Positions 23,071 to 36,434 are shown, counted from the stretch's first letter. The stretch is DNA of 64,000 bases from Cristatella mucedo (GCA_009760855.2 WPIO01000255.1:1-64000), one strand, 5' to 3'. Program-made: numbers and translations. The notes: generated by a model from the letters alone, not told the origin.

Positions 23071-24699
23071 ATTTTTCCAAGATTTACAAAGCAATTTGGT
23101 TCCGTTTTCTTACTTGGTATTATATTTCTAAACTACTTCATTTATATTCAGAGCATCTTCCCACTTGGTTTATTGATTACAATTGCTTATAACTTAGGTA
23201 ATTACTTTGGAGACAGTGCTTTCAATCCTTCAGCTCATTGCCTAACAACTTGGTATAGGCCATCATTTTAATATCGCTATGGCTATGGAGTACCGAGCCA
23301 ATAGCTCGAAGTCTATCCGTTCGTTACGATCGTGAACCTGCCTGTGTCAATTGTCTTTGTTGCAGTTCTGCCTGGTAAAATTTTTCTTGTTAGGACTAAC
23401 ATAATATCACATTTGAATTATACTGCCCGTATAATGGGTATACACATATCCAGTTATTTTAATTGCAATGCAAAGTGTGATTTGTTAATTTTTTGTATCA
23501 ATATTAACATGGCTCAAATAAAAGGAAACTGCAAATAAGTCAATTATTATCCGCAGCTAAAGAAAACGTGGAAATTATTTTGTACTGCTGATTGCTAGTA
23601 TCGCACACCTGGATTAATACACGTACAAAATAAAATTTGATCCGTTAAAAATGATTAACTAAAGCTTATAAATGTACAGTTACAGCACTCTAACCAGTTT
23701 TCTGGATAACATGGTTCCGTTTTCTTGTGCTCATCCCTCAAGTTTGGAAAAATAGCCTATGAATTCTGTTTGACGAATAGAGGCACTAACTATAGTCATT
23801 CTTGGAAGACTACCAGCACAAGTAAGGATGGTCCGACCAGGGTACCAACAACGCTTCAAACCTATTGCTTTTCAAGGCAATCAGCTACTTGCTGCAGTGG
23901 TAGGGGAATCGTGCGCATTGGCTGGATTAATTTGGTAGTTTGCTATACGTATACATTATTTATTTGTTACTTATTTTTAAGTTTTCATTTCGTGTCATAG
24001 TAGCAAGCCTAATAGTGGTGTACCGGTTGACCCCTAATTACTTTGGTCATTGAGTATTGAACTTTAAATTAACAGTGTGCCTATCCCTATGCATCCGATG
24101 CATTTTCCTGCCGGTTGTTCGGTTGAAAAGCAGTAAGTGTCTCGATAGGTAGTTGCAATCCGATGAGCCTTTGGGTCAGGAACGTGCCTCAACAACTAGG
24201 GCAGGATAAACAACTGCATTATCTTTATCACTACAGTGCAGACTACCTTGCGAGGAACGTCTTCAGGCGACAAAGAAGCACCTGAAATTGAACCTGCAAT
24301 AAGTATTTCTTGCCTTGGGCCTTTATGTCGCATAGAAACGGATTATCCCATAAACAGTGCATCCTAATTAAAACATCGCTACGGATTATAACGTCCTAGC
24401 CGCTATAACCTAGGGGATGGGGAACGCCGACATTTTTTTACCATGAGTTGTTTACCTGGGCACGCTGATACAAAGAATGACACACCTACTATAATATAGC
24501 ATCTAATTATCAATCCTAGCTATACATGTCAGTCTAATTTTTGAGCAAATGTCCGTACAGAATCCGCACTCGTGGGCGCTTCTAGTGACCGTCTCTGGAA
24601 TTCTCACTAAATGCTACAGGCTCCAAGATACTACTGTTAGGATGTCTATCTAGCTATTGATACCTAGAATCTAGTGTGAATAGCATCTGACATGGCAGA
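23071..24699. other. Intergenic, nothing recognised
   Basis: AT-rich. A 91-codon plus ORF (23725-24000) ends in a hydrophobic stretch but has no recognisable domain. No repeats were identified by eye. Confidence 0.5.
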
Positions 24700-24850
24700 G
24701 GTAATAGCCCTGGACGTGAGGTGCTCGCTCTCTCCTACCATGGTAATTGGATCGAGTCTTGCAGTTGGTGTTTCTTTATTGCTAACTGGAAGCAATTTTA
24801 AAAGCCATTAAGCCTTTTCTCCTGCAATACTAATGGGACTGTTACAGGAG
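24700..24850 (+). mobile_element. tRNA-derived SINE, probable decayed copy 2
   Basis: GTGAGGTGCTCGCTCTCTCC, then the B-box-like GGATCGAGTC, then TTTCTTTATTGCTAACTGGAAGCAA and AAGCCATTAAGCC follow the family order seen at 31700 and 58045. Diverged. Confidence 0.45.
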
Positions 24851-25529
24851 GTATAACTTTATGTATGCATAGTTGCCTGTGAGGCTATTGGTTCATCGAC
24901 AACGGGCACTAATGAATTTCCTTCAGTGGCACTTGAAGGCCATAGCTGTATGGTGATGTGCGAACATCTTACTCATTTAAAAGACCAAGGCGCGCGGTTT
25001 TAGTGAAACGACAATGTTTGCATTAAAGAGATACTTCCCCTTAAGTCGTAAATTTCGGAGTGCAGATGTCAACGCTAGAGGATCGTTGCAAACGCTTTTA
25101 CTAGGGGTTGATTGAGGCGTATTTTCTAAACTATTTTTTCTACATATTATTTATTAAAGTATGTGACGTATCACGTATACAACTTCTGCAGGTCGATGAG
25201 GCAATATTTATTAAGCTAATGTCTCTCGTGAATTATTATTAAATGGTAAAAGGCCTCTGGTGAGATACCCTCTGCTTTACCGTCATTGGCATTGTGCCAC
25301 CGGCCTCCATAGTAGGAGGAAAGCATTGGTCACTTAAAAGCATCAGATAAATGAGTGGCATACCCGATATAATATTTATATATTACAGTTAATTAAAAAA
25401 ATACTAAAAAGTTACCTATACATGTTAAACCTTGTAAGTAAGTTCTTGCGAACATCGTATACGGAAACGATACAGCTAAGACCTGTTTAAAGTTATTGTG
25501 ATTGTTATTTGACCGTAGCACGTAAGAAA
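24851..25529. other. Intergenic, nothing recognised
   Basis: AT-rich spacer before the best LINE-A copy. Confidence 0.5.
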
Positions 25530-25893
25530 TTACGTGCTTATGGTCATCCAAACGCTTATTGCTTCGGCTGCTGGGTCTCTCGCGCCGGCTGCTGCCTTAT
25601 CTACGCCGGCGGCTAGTAACCTGCTTGGTAATTATGATCAGCAGCTGCTATTTTTACATCATCGTAGATCAAATGCATTCCTAGATATTAATGTTGCTGC
25701 AAAGATTTATGAACTATACATTAACAAAAGAAAAGCACCCTGTAGCCGCCGCCGTGGCCGGAACCGCCAGCTCAGACACCACTGGTTGGGTAGGAACTGC
25801 TAGCTGAGTACCCACTCGTTTGGTATTCCTAGCATTGTCTCGAACCGCTCAGCCCGCTCCCCCACATGAGTCACTGTAAATCTCTCTAACATA

Positions 25894-26810
25894 GTGGTCA
25901 TCAGGCCTGTTGTAGCTCCGTCGCCCACACTTAAAGCTTGCCTTTGCAATTCCCGCTCAATGTGCAATAAACCTCTAGTAATAAGCGACCTCATTTCTGA
26001 AAATGGTATCGACCTGCTCGCCCTAACTGAAACCTGGCTGAAATCGATAAACTGCCCGACAATTAAAGACGCTACTCCATCCGGTTTCTCGTTCTTTCGC
26101 ACCCCTAGATCAATCAAAACTGGAGGTAGAATTTCTATTATTGTGCGCTTGAAATTCAACTTCAAGCCATTTGCAGTACCCTCGAAGCAGTCTTTTGAAT
26201 CAATTGTCTTGGTCTCATCCGAAAACAAGCTACCGATAGTGGCAATAGTCTATCGCCCACTAGGTACTAAATCCTCCTTTATCTCCGATTTCTCTGATCT
26301 CATTTCGATTCTGTGTGCAAGAAATCGATCCTTCCTAGTTACGGGTGAATTTAACGTTCACTTTGATAACTTATCTGACGCTTTCAGCACCGATTTTCGT
26401 GCATTGACTGACTCCTTGTCTCTTGTGGCTCATGTGCATTACCCTACCCACATCAAGGGTCACACACTCGACCAGATTTTCTCATACAACTGCACTTTGT
26501 CATCACCAATTATTACCAAATCTGCTTATCTGACCACATGCAGATCTCATTCAATCTACAGTGTGTACCCACATCCTCCTCTAAAATAACATGTGAATCG
26601 CGAAACCCCAAGACCCTTGACGTCGATGCTGTCCGTGCGAGAATATCTGCTTCACCTCTGCTGCTCAATCCTCCCTCCGATCTGTCATCATTGGTAGATA
26701 GCTGCGACAAGACACTAGCTGACAAGCTCGACGAGTTTGCACCTCTGACTTTGAACACTGTGCGCCCCCGCCCAGATGGCCTGTGGTTCACCACAGACAC
26801 AGAGAACTAG
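25894..26810 (+). pseudogene. LINE-A AP endonuclease
   Basis: Open for 231 codons (25894-26589), then shifted into 26538-26810. Motifs in order: LLALTETWL (catalytic Glu), IVAIVYRP, LVTGEFNVHFD (normally GDFN), and HTLDQIFS. The final SDH lies in the shifted frame (LSDHMQISFNLQ), so the catalytic set is split by a one-base-type change. In active elements this domain nicks the target DNA to prime reverse transcription. The linker after it includes LDEFAPL and LARSSKLKLEETKKR, which recurs in the minus copy at 56.4 kb. Confidence 0.9.
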
Positions 26811-26889
26811 CCAGGTCTAGTAAACTAAAGCTTGAAGAAACAAAAAAAAGATCCGGATCAACTGTCCATCGACAGGCATATGAAGACTA

Positions 26890-27111
26890 ATAATATTAAT
26901 AATAATAATTCACTTGATAAAGCGCCTTCAGAGAACTTAATCCCTCTTTAGGCGCTTTACATTTGCTGTAAAGTGAAATGCAATTAAATGGTAAGTAAAA
27001 TCATGCCTGAAAAACAAACGAAATGAATAATATGGTTAGGGGTGAAATGCACAGGGTCAGCATGCAAATGTGGTTAGTGGCAGCATGCACAGTGTCAGCA
27101 CGCATAAGCAC
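26890..27111 (-). mobile_element. LINE-A 3'-end fragment nested in LINE-A
   Basis: A 222-bp 5'-truncated end in reverse orientation: AATAATATTAATAATAATAA then TTCACTTGATAAAGCGCC, ending in the GCAGCATGCACAGTG block. It splits the host LINE's linker, which reads AYED before and YKSYQLILAKAK after. ACTA occurs on both sides (26886-26889 and 27112-27115) and may be a short target duplication. Confidence 0.85.
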
Positions 27112-27283
27112 ACTATAAGTCGTACCAATTGATCCTAGCAAAGGCCAAGTCTAGCTTCTATAAGAGCATTGTTGAATCAGAGATGCACAATCCAAAAATA
27201 CTGATGTCGACAATAAACCTCAACCGTTCCCAGATTAGCTCCTTACCTGATAATCCTTGTGTTGATCTAGCCGATAGCTTCTC

Positions 27284-27697
27284 TTGATTCTTTGTGCAGA
27301 AGATAGACAAGATCAGGAAATCCATCAGTGCGATGACAACCCCCCACTAGAATGCTGTTCCTCGGTTCCTGGCTGCACATCAATGTCAGCATGTAAGCAG
27401 GTCACTAGTGATCTAGTCCTAAAGTTCGTATCTCAATCAAAGAAGACAACAAGTCCTCTGGACCCTATTCCCACTGTCCTGCTCCTACGTTGCATTGATC
27501 TGCTGCTGCCATGCATAACTAACATCATTAATATGTCATTAGCCTCAGGTCATGTCCCAGCAAGTTTCGAAAAAGCTGTAGTCAGGCCTTTCCTCAAGAA
27601 ATCAACACAAAACCAGGAGAACTTGAGCAAGTACCGCCCAGTCTACCTCCTACCATTTCTATCAAAGACACTGGAACAGGTCATGCGGAAAGGCTAA
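27284..27697 (+). pseudogene. LINE-A reverse transcriptase, N-terminal part
   Basis: 137 codons with the fingers region: SPLDPIPTVLL, NMSLASGHVPASFEKAVVRP, FLKKSTQNQENLSKYRPV and LLPFLSKTLEQV, the usual order in CR1/L2 proteins. The frame then shifts near 27690. An in-frame stop at about 27284 separates it from the preceding linker. Confidence 0.9.
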
Positions 27698-28830
27698 ACT
27701 CACATATAGAAGCCTCAGGCCTTGCTAGAAAGTTCCAGTCTGGCTTTAGAGCTAATCACTTCACAGAGTCAGCATTGCTTCGGGTATACAACGACCTACT
27801 TAGGAATGCAGACATGGGTAAAGTGTCTCTTCTTGTTTTGCTCGATCTTTCGGCAGCTTTTGATACCATCGATCACGAAGTACTTCTAGAGCGCCTCTCA
27901 TCTCGCCTGTGCATCACTGGCACTGCTCTGTAGTGGTTCAGGTCCTATCTCAGTGGGAGACTCCAGAGTATTGACGTGAATGGACGAAAATCATCTGAAG
28001 TACCTCTGAAATATGGAGTACCTCAGGGCGCAGTGCTAGGTCCGGTTCTTTTCACGGTTTATACTCTGCCTCTTGCTGATGTGATTGCCAAGCACAATCT
28101 AGGCTTTCTCTTCTATGCGGATGACACTCAGTTGTACCTTTGCTTTGATCCCTCACAGCCTTCGAGCACCTCAAATTCTCTAAACTCACTGGCTGCATGC
28201 ATTGATGACATCCCCACATGGATGGCAGCAAATTTTCTAAAACTTAACGATAATAAAACTAACTTACTAGTTATGCGCAAACCCAGTGTGATCCAGAGAT
28301 TGGAAAGGCTGACTCTCAAAATTGGCTCTGCCAGCATTTCTCCAGTTGAATCAGCTCGAAATATAAGTGTCATATTCCAAAGCGACCTATCGTTAGACGA
28401 CCATATCAGCTCCACAGTCAAATCCACCTATTTTCAGCTTCATAACATTGCTAAAATTCGGGCTTGTTTAGATGAGGATACCACGTCCAAGTTGGTTCAT
28501 GCATTCGTGACATCCCGTCTCGACTTCTGCAACTCACTGCTTACTGGCCTACCAGCATGTGCGATCAGGCGATTGCAGCTTGTGCAAAACTCGGCAGCTA
28601 GACTTGTCTGTCGTGAGGGTCGCAGTTGCCACATTACTCCACTTCTCGCCGACCTGCACTGGCTACCAGTGAGGCAACGGATTGACTTCAAGGTTTTGTC
28701 GCTTACTTTTAGGTCTCTCCATTCTTTGGCTCCAGCCTATCTTTCAGATATACTAACCCATCAGGCCAAGCATCGTACCACTCGCTTTTCGGAATCCAAC
28801 AGTCTGGAAATACCTCGTACAAAACCTTAA
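27698..28830 (+). pseudogene. LINE-A reverse transcriptase, palm to C-terminus
   Basis: Motif A is VLLDLSAAFDTIDHEVLLERL (just before 27900), followed by an in-frame TAG where the family has ALQWFRSYL. The 284-codon ORF from 27976 has motif B (GVPQGAVLGPVLF), an intact motif C (FYADDTQLYLCF) and LNDNKTNLLVM. It then has the thumb block LLADLHWLPVRQRIDFKVL. It is inactive because of the TAG and the upstream frame breaks, yet it is the best preserved catalytic core in the window. Confidence 0.93.
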
Positions 28831-29210
28831 ATCCTTTGGAGACCGTACATTTTGCTCGTATGCTCCCAAAGCCTGGAACTCCCTCCCGACCTGCGTCAGA
28901 ACATCCCCCGACCTGACCACATTTAAAAGAAACTTGAAAACACACCTATTTAGGACAGTATTTAGTGGGTCCCTGTGATTCGTCCTTGATGTGCTTATGT
29001 GTGCTGACACTGTGCATGCTGCCACTAACCACACTTGCATGCCGACCCTGTGCATGTCACCCCTAACCATATTATTCATTTTGTTTGTTTTTCAAGCATG
29101 ATTTTTCTTACTATTCTATCGCATAGCACTTTGCAACAAATGTAAAGCGCCTAGATAGAGATTAAGTTCTCTGAGGGCCCTTTATCAAGTGGAATATTAT
29201 TATTATTATT

Positions 29211-31699
29211 ATATGCTTCGATCATTGAACTTCAGTCCACTGTGCTCCCATAATATTTATCTGGTGGTCTGAGCTGTGGCCACATAGCCGTGCACTATAT
29301 GGATTTTATTATTGACCTATATCACTTTCAAAATTGCACAAAGTTGTTGTCTGAAAAAACGTATTTAACGCCTCCATGAGTGCTCTTAAGAGCAAAAGCT
29401 TGTTTTTTCTCGGTGAGATGGTTTCCTTTTATTTAAACCAGCTAATAATTTGTCATCGTTCAAGCTTGGTGAGGTGAAGGGCAGTTTCTAGGGCAAGTTA
29501 CAAGCACTGTTTTGAACCGAAGGAAATAGTCTCGATTGCTGCAATACTTCAAAGCGAATGCTGTATACTGTTCGTTCTAATCCCGAATAAATTGCTTAAC
29601 TAAAAATTTAAAACGTAGCTCGAAAACCAAAAACCTTTTCAACTGTGAAATTATATAAGGTAGAGGTGTATTTTTAATTGAGACTAGATCATGGAAACCA
29701 GCCGGTTATATTTCCGTTGCAACTAATAGAATGCATTTGTTTAAGTAAAGCTGATGGCTCAGGCCATCTAGAAACGGTGTATTGATCATTAGACTACGCC
29801 AGAACACTTAATTTATTTACTAAAAAGTACCATTATCCCTTGAGTGAACACCTCTTAGTCTTGCAGTCGTGAAAAATTTGTTTTTAGATAGTTCACTTAA
29901 CCGTGTGAAAGCAAGAATATTTGAGAATGAGTCGTTCAAGCTGCTCTCACCTCATAGTCTTGCAGTCAAGCCGCTCTCTTTCATGCGTAACTCGCCACTC
30001 AAGTTTCTTATCCTACTAATTCCGTTTCAAGTGGCGTATTTAGTCATCATTATTTTGGGTGTCTTTAAGCATAACCAAAGAAGAGCAACTTTGAAACTGT
30101 ATGCCTATCTAAGCTTCTCGGAAGCTCTTCTGAAAAGCACCCTTCAAATTTGAAGTAATTCGGGTTTCCTTGAAACGAGTATTAGGACAGCCCGATACCA
30201 ACGGCAAAAGATCGGATGTAACAAAACAGATTAACTTTAAGGGGCTCCGATTCCTTGTCGATTCTTGATTATGTCATTGGTATCAAGATTCGTATTATCA
30301 AAAATGACATTCTTTTCCTGGAAAACTACGGCTTTTCTATATTTACAAGTTTCATTGCATTGCCACTGCAGCCTCCTTTGTCCTTCAATATGGTTTCTGG
30401 TTTCCGGCCGATGATTCTTACGATTCCATGAATTATTTTCTCTGCAAAGCCTACTGCTGTAATTTCTTCGTATTTTCTTTAGGCCTTGCTATTTCTAAGA
30501 CAATGGCGTCCTATTTACCACCAGGGCGAATAGGACCCTGAAAGCTTCTTCAGGCGGTTATCAAAGAATTTGTGGAAGGCAGCATTGATCCACATAGCTT
30601 CCTTTATTTAGACAGTTTGTAGATGAATAACCAGTTCATTCTATGAAATGTTTGCAATAGAAAGAAATATTTATCACCGAGTCTTGCACTACTTCAACTC
30701 AACGTATGTTAGTATAAAAAGGCTTGATAATATAATCAGACTTGTATGCATTTAGAAAAAGTCCAGCTGCAAAGCTTTCTCATAGCTGCTTGAAATTTCA
30801 CTGTGCAAGAATTCGTCCTATAAATGCTATAACAACCTGACTGAGTTACTGAATAAAGTTACACGACATTGCACTCAAAGTTGCCGCAAAAACGAGATTG
30901 TGGGTAAGACTTTTGTCATTTACTTGTTGCTGTAGGTTTCTTGCACCTTTACAAAACTAAATTGTTAACGCTCTATTTACAGTGTAAGGTGCAATTAATT
31001 AGCAAAAACTTGTTGCTTTACCTTAACTTCTTCGGGTGGATTGGAGTCTTTTTCGAAATGTGTAAGGGTGATAGTGTTTTCCACATATTTGTGGTACAAA
31101 TTAGCTCCTTGAAAGTAAGGTTGCTCCTTAGTTAACATTTCCAGAAGCACTACAAGAATACGTAGAGTTCCATTAGTTACACAGAGTTAGGATGAAAGTA
31201 CACATTTCAAGTGGAAACCTTACGTTTAAATGACTATCCCAATATGAGCTAATACCTCAGTACTACTGCTTCGCAATAAGATTGGATTGCAAAAACCACA
31301 CTAATTTCACGCGGAACTTCTGTTTGGGCTTGAGTATTGAGTAAACCTTAGGTGCTAAAAGCACTATCGTGATATAGTATCGCGAACTTGCAACAACGAT
31401 TAAAGATTGTATACTGGTATTCTCTGAATGGAAACGCACGCTAGATTTGTGATGAGAAACTGCTTATAAATCACAAATAAAGAGGCTGTATGCTGACGCC
31501 GAACAAAGCTCCATTTGATAATTTACATTTTAGCTCGCCTTTGCTTCTATAAGCATAAGAAACCACGTTCAATCACATTAGAACTCGCACGTAATAACTG
31601 TTTTAGTGTCATAAAATATGATTTTAATTTTTTAAAACCCCTTAATCAGCGTTTACCAAGCCGATTTAATAAAAAGTTAGTTTCCTGGTGAAATAGAGC
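29211..31699. other. Intergenic, nothing recognised
   Basis: AT-rich. A 94-codon plus ORF (29869-30153) has one probable membrane segment (LKFLILLIPFQVAYLVIIILG) but no family I know, and it contains a repeated TAGTCTTGCAGTC. A 64-codon ORF at 30941 is unremarkable. Confidence 0.45.
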
Positions 31700-31830
31700 T
31701 ACAGTCAAGGTGGTAAGGTGCTTACTTTTTACTACCAAAGACCTGGGTTCAAATGCTGCTGTGGGCTATCCTTTATTGCTCACTGAAAGCTATGGTGGCA
31801 GCTGTTAAGGCTGCTTAAATCCTATATTAA
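31700..31830 (+). mobile_element. tRNA-derived SINE, copy 3
   Basis: AAGGTGGTAAGGTGCTTAC, then CCTGGGTTCAAATGCTGCTG (B box GGTTCAAAT), GGGCTATCCTTTATTGC and the body AGCTATGGTGGCAGCTGTTA. Same order as the other copies. Confidence 0.75.
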
Positions 31831-32469
31831 TAAATCCTTTAAATCTTCTAAATGTTAAAATTCTTTGTAGTTCCCGAAGTCAATACATACTCGTGTTTTG
31901 GCCCATTTTGATTTTTGGTCAGTGGTAAGAATATTAAAATATCTTATGTAGAGCGCCTTACAGATAGTAATCAATTTTATTCGATGCATGGAGCTCAATG
32001 ACACTAAAGAATCACCTATTACTAAAGAGTCACCTATCACTTTTAGTCACTTGAGAGTTAAAGAATAACAAAGATTAAAACACAAAAAGATAGCGAGAAA
32101 TCTTCCATAGTTGGGCTACTGTGTCTACATCATAAATAATGTATATTGAGAGATGATAAAGTGAGGGTCTTTTTCTAAATGTACGATCTCAAAGTAAGCA
32201 TTTTTCTTGATCTGCTACGACTTCAATATATTTCTTTCATAGTAAATTAATCTTTGATCATTGCATGGCCCTGTCAATCTAATGAAGGTCATGAAAAACA
32301 TTACGACTAGCAAGCGGATGAGGAAGCTAAGAGTGCCAAATATCCCTCAGGGGATGTACATATCACGTCAATGTAAGAATTCAACTGGTAGATGATCCAA
32401 TACAGTTTCGGCACGCCATGTGGTCGCCCAAGAACAATCTGAAAAAGCTAAGCTGACTAAGAAATAATA
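31831..32469. other. Spacer, nothing recognised
   Basis: AT-rich sequence between two oppositely oriented SINE copies. Confidence 0.5.
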
Positions 32470-32640
32470 GCTTATTTAAAAGCCTCTTTTTCTTAGCGAC
32501 GGAAGAATCTATACAGCTATCACTACCACTTGCAGCAGCGATGCAGTATCACCTACGGAGGGATTCAAACGGACGACCAAGAGACTTGGGTTTTAAAAAC
32601 GGACCTCCTTACCTAGTGTGCCATAACGGATCACTAACTC
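32470..32640 (-). mobile_element. tRNA-derived SINE, copy 4
   Basis: Reverse orientation. It starts with the body block (AGCCTCTTTTTCTTAGCGAC, GCTATCACTACCACTTGCAG), passes a degraded B box (ATTCAAACGG) and ends in the inverted 5' block CCTTACCTAGTGTGCCATAAC. Confidence 0.75.
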
Positions 32641-35165
32641 AACACAATCATTCATATATCGCCAGAATAGCCTCATTGGCGATCACCATGGCTTGCATTT
32701 GATTATAATAAAGGTATGCCCACCTGAGCTAGAACGTTATCATGAGCTAAAAGCCAGCCACTTAGGTGGTCAGTTTCTTTGTCTTAGTCGTTTCAAAAAA
32801 ACTAACAATCACGTGGTTACGATGGGTTCTACGTTGCAAAAAATTACTCTGAATACTAAATGATCCTAATGGGCTGATGAGAGCCTCATAGGCATTCCAA
32901 ATAATTTACCCGGTTGAATTGATCAGCTTCTGGCGGCTACAGGAAATCTATGGAAAAGATTAATGCATTTCGATTTAACTGGCGATCAATTGAGCCGTAT
33001 GGCAACCTTGTACTTACTCTGAAGAGGGTTCAATACACACTCCTGTAAAGAGTACCTATTCTAAGGAGTACCCTTACTATGAGCAGACATATTCTGTAAA
33101 CGAATACCGGCCACGTTACATTCGCAAGACTTTCTCTTAGTTACTAAAGCTGCCTAGAAAAGTCACCAACATTGCTCATTTTGAACGAAGGAAACACGGT
33201 TCGCTTAGTGGTCTCCTTCGATCGCAAGCAAATATCTCAACTACTATACAAATAAGCTATCTCTGGTTGGTCAGTAAATCTAAAAGGTGAAAAAAGGTAT
33301 GCGATGTCATAATGTCGCTTTTTATGAGATGTCTAGTGAGTCATTTTTCATAAAATCAATTTTACGTGGGTTTCGGCATTCGGTCATTATATATGCTTGG
33401 AAAGACTTTGTTTCCCTAGATTATATATTCCGTCAGTTGGATCATTTATTTAATAATAACTATTTTTAGGCACTTAAAAATTCTGAAAACCAGCTGGTTT
33501 TTCCTAAGCAGTTGTAAGCACATTTAAGTTGAATGCACGTTTATAGGCACATTTTTAGTGGGGTACCTGGCCGTGAAGCTTACTTCATTTTCCAATAGCG
33601 GCCTCTGACAAATTGTGATTAGTAATAAAACGAACTTGGTTATGAACTTTTCAGATCTGACTGGACTCTGAATCCAGGAGAAAATTGTAGTCACCTACGA
33701 GCAGGTTTTATGATCAGGCAAGTTTAAAAAAGCTCCCAATTAGCGTGATAAGATAAGCCTGCTACAGAGCAGGCAATAGCTGCATCGATGCATTGTATAC
33801 TAGCTTCAGTCAGTGAGATATAAAGTTCATTAAGATCTTAATGAAGCAATCTAAAATTGGCCTTGAAAATCTTGACTTTTGCTTTCTAAGTCTTTTAGGA
33901 AGGGAATGTCATCACGTTCAGCTAAGGATTTATTTCTAGGCTTTTGGTTTACATTATCAAAGGGTTTGTAGCCGAATAATCCGATGTCAGTTTGAGGCAG
34001 GGTTATAAGGTTTAGTCCGACGATCTAGTAGCCTGATACTTGGCCTAATTTGTGTATGTCTCGGACGGATGGCCGGATACCAGAATGAAAACCTAAAGAA
34101 TAAAGTATGAAGAGTATGGTGCCAACAATAGAGCCTCGAAACCTTAAAGTCAATATACTTCTTGATTGGGATCCAGATCAGGTCACTGAGATGTTTTATA
34201 ATGAGAAAAATGATTAGTTTACAATATACAGACCTCCTTGCAGATTTTTCCACAGACACCGAGTGCCAAAATGCATATTATGAAAGAATTACATGGGAAT
34301 TACAAACATGCAAGTGGGTGTACGTAATATGTTAGCCGTGTTTCTCTAATCCAAAATGTGTCAGAATTTTTCAAATATTACTCGGACTTGATTGCCAAAC
34401 TTTCCTATTCATTTAATGGCCATTTATTTCGTTTGCCAGCAGCAAGAATTCATGCAAAGGCCATAAACGTTGTGCTTTTCCTTTTTTTTGTAGAGTTTGG
34501 TTTTATCACTAAAGATTTAATTAGATATTCAATTTCTTTATTGAAGAACTTCGTGACGTAAGGTATTCTTCGATATAAGTGCACATGTACACAATATAAA
34601 GCATAGATAGCTTAAAATACTTGAAGGCAATCAAGGACATAATTTGCAAGCACTGCTGCTGGTAAAGTGAAAGCAAAAACGGAGGGTCACAATGTGTTTG
34701 GCAAAAACATCCAACACTATCGCTATTATTATTTAGGTACTTTGTTAGTGCCTAAGGAAATGTAAACATATTTCCAAGTAACTTACAAATTTAAGAAAGG
34801 AATGGTGTCAATTAACAGCTATTTCGCATGCATATAATGCTTCCGAATTATGCATGTTATGCGTATTACCAATGCATATTTCGCAACCTATTGGAAGTTG
34901 CTGTTATTTCGGTTATGTAGGCTTGAGACAGAAAAGGAAGTGACGTAAATATGTTTGACCAAACTATAGTTGTATTATGCTGCTTCATTGGGAGCTACTT
35001 CAAGTCAACTAGAAGCAAGTGTAATAAGTGATTTGTAACGCACATGCGAACAGGACCCGCTGCTGAGTTTTGAACCAACGGTAAGACTCCTAATAAGTAG
35101 GCCTTACGAACTCCCACTATTGTGATTTAGAAGATGCAGACGACTTGCCTCACATGAATATATAC
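32641..35165. other. Intergenic, nothing recognised
   Basis: AT-rich; no convincing ORF, repeat or RNA gene. Confidence 0.5.
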
Positions 35166-35362
<197 letters not shown>

Positions 35363-35436
35363 TAGGGGCAGTAGGGAGACACTAGAAGGTGGTGGCAAAA
35401 GAAGAGCAAAGAGTGTTCCTTCAGCATGGACTTAAC
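35363..35436 (+). repeat. 74-bp exact direct repeat, copy 1
   Basis: Identical over all 74 bases to 36361-36434, 998 bp away. It begins TAGGGGCAGTAGGGAGACAC and ends CAGCATGGACTTAAC. Bounded by microsatellite on both sides. Confidence 0.97.

Positions 35437-35440
<4 letters not shown>

Positions 35441-35502
<62 letters not shown>
35441..35502. repeat. (TA)n microsatellite
   Basis: About 60 bases of pure TA immediately after the 74-bp repeat. Confidence 0.97.
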
Positions 35503-35506
<4 letters not shown>

Positions 35507-36360
35507 GCTCACTGATATAACAGCCTTCTTTGGATATGAAGTAGACGACGCTTAATCATATTTCCACCGCTTTCGGTTGGCACTAGCGATATGCCTATTG
35601 AGAACTTGAACCACCGACTCGGTTCGTGAAGGGCACTTCAATGTGTAGCTTATTTTGTCTTCATTGAAAAGTAACATTAAGATTGCATGTAAACACAGCA
35701 TCAGATGATTTTAGCCGAATCGTTTTCGGTGCAATTTTATAAGGCTCCTGAAATTAATTGTGGTCGCAACAGTCAGGCGACTTTTATCTGCTTTGAGAGC
35801 AGTAAAATCTACTGAAATATAACCTTAACATGGCAGGTCCTGGCTTGTATTACCTAGGTGTGAATCTATGTGCTAGTCGACGATTTAGTAGTTCGTATCA
35901 CATTGCCTGTAAATCATCTGAAATGTCAAGCCGAATTTGCATTGGAGCTTATATAATTGGCACCGTAGAAAATATCGCTGATAGCTGCTACAAATGTGAA
36001 AGGCGAGACGATAGCAAAGGAACACTATTTTAGCTTCCCTGTGAGCAATGAAAATCTGAAGAGCTTCGTTGGTAAGCTTCTACTAATTCTGGTGCGTCCT
36101 TCAAAGTATGGTTAGAAAGACTGGGCTGATGATGCTTACGTGAAACTGGTCTACTAGAGACTACTTACATGATTTAAGTATGGTAGGAAATAAAAGGCAA
36201 TCCAAAAATCGTTTTTCAACATTTTAATGCAACATATCAGTAGTAATTCAATATATATCCAATAAGTAAAGCGGTAAGTATGATAAGTATAAGTGTATAT
36301 ATGTAAGTATGAAGCCATTGGTATTTATGCCTTTAAGTTTAGCGAGGAGCATCTTACGAG
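35503..36360. other. Segment between the two 74-bp repeats
   Basis: A 67-codon plus ORF (35830-36033) is not recognised. No repeat homology was seen to other parts of the window. Confidence 0.4.
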
Positions 36361-36434
36361 TAGGGGCAGTAGGGAGACACTAGAAGGTGGTGGCAAAAGA
36401 AGAGCAAAGAGTGTTCCTTCAGCATGGACTTAAC
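36361..36434 (+). repeat. 74-bp exact direct repeat, copy 2
   Basis: Perfect match to 35363-35436. Not flanked by microsatellite on this side. Confidence 0.97.

Larger units (their letters stand above)
25530..29210 (+). mobile_element. LINE-A, most complete copy (L2/CR1-like non-LTR retrotransposon)
   Basis: About 3.7 kb with an Arg-rich leader (25534-25803), AP endonuclease, reverse transcriptase and 3' untranslated region. The 3' end is TAAAGCGCC..ATTAAGTTCTCTGAGGG..TTTATCAAGTGG followed by (ATT)n. That architecture (EN-RT, no RNase H, hairpin-like 3' end with a short tandem tail) is that of the L2/CR1 group. Frame changes break it, and a minus-strand LINE-A end is inserted at 26890-27111. 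It serves here as the reference for the other LINE-A fragments. Confidence 0.9.
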
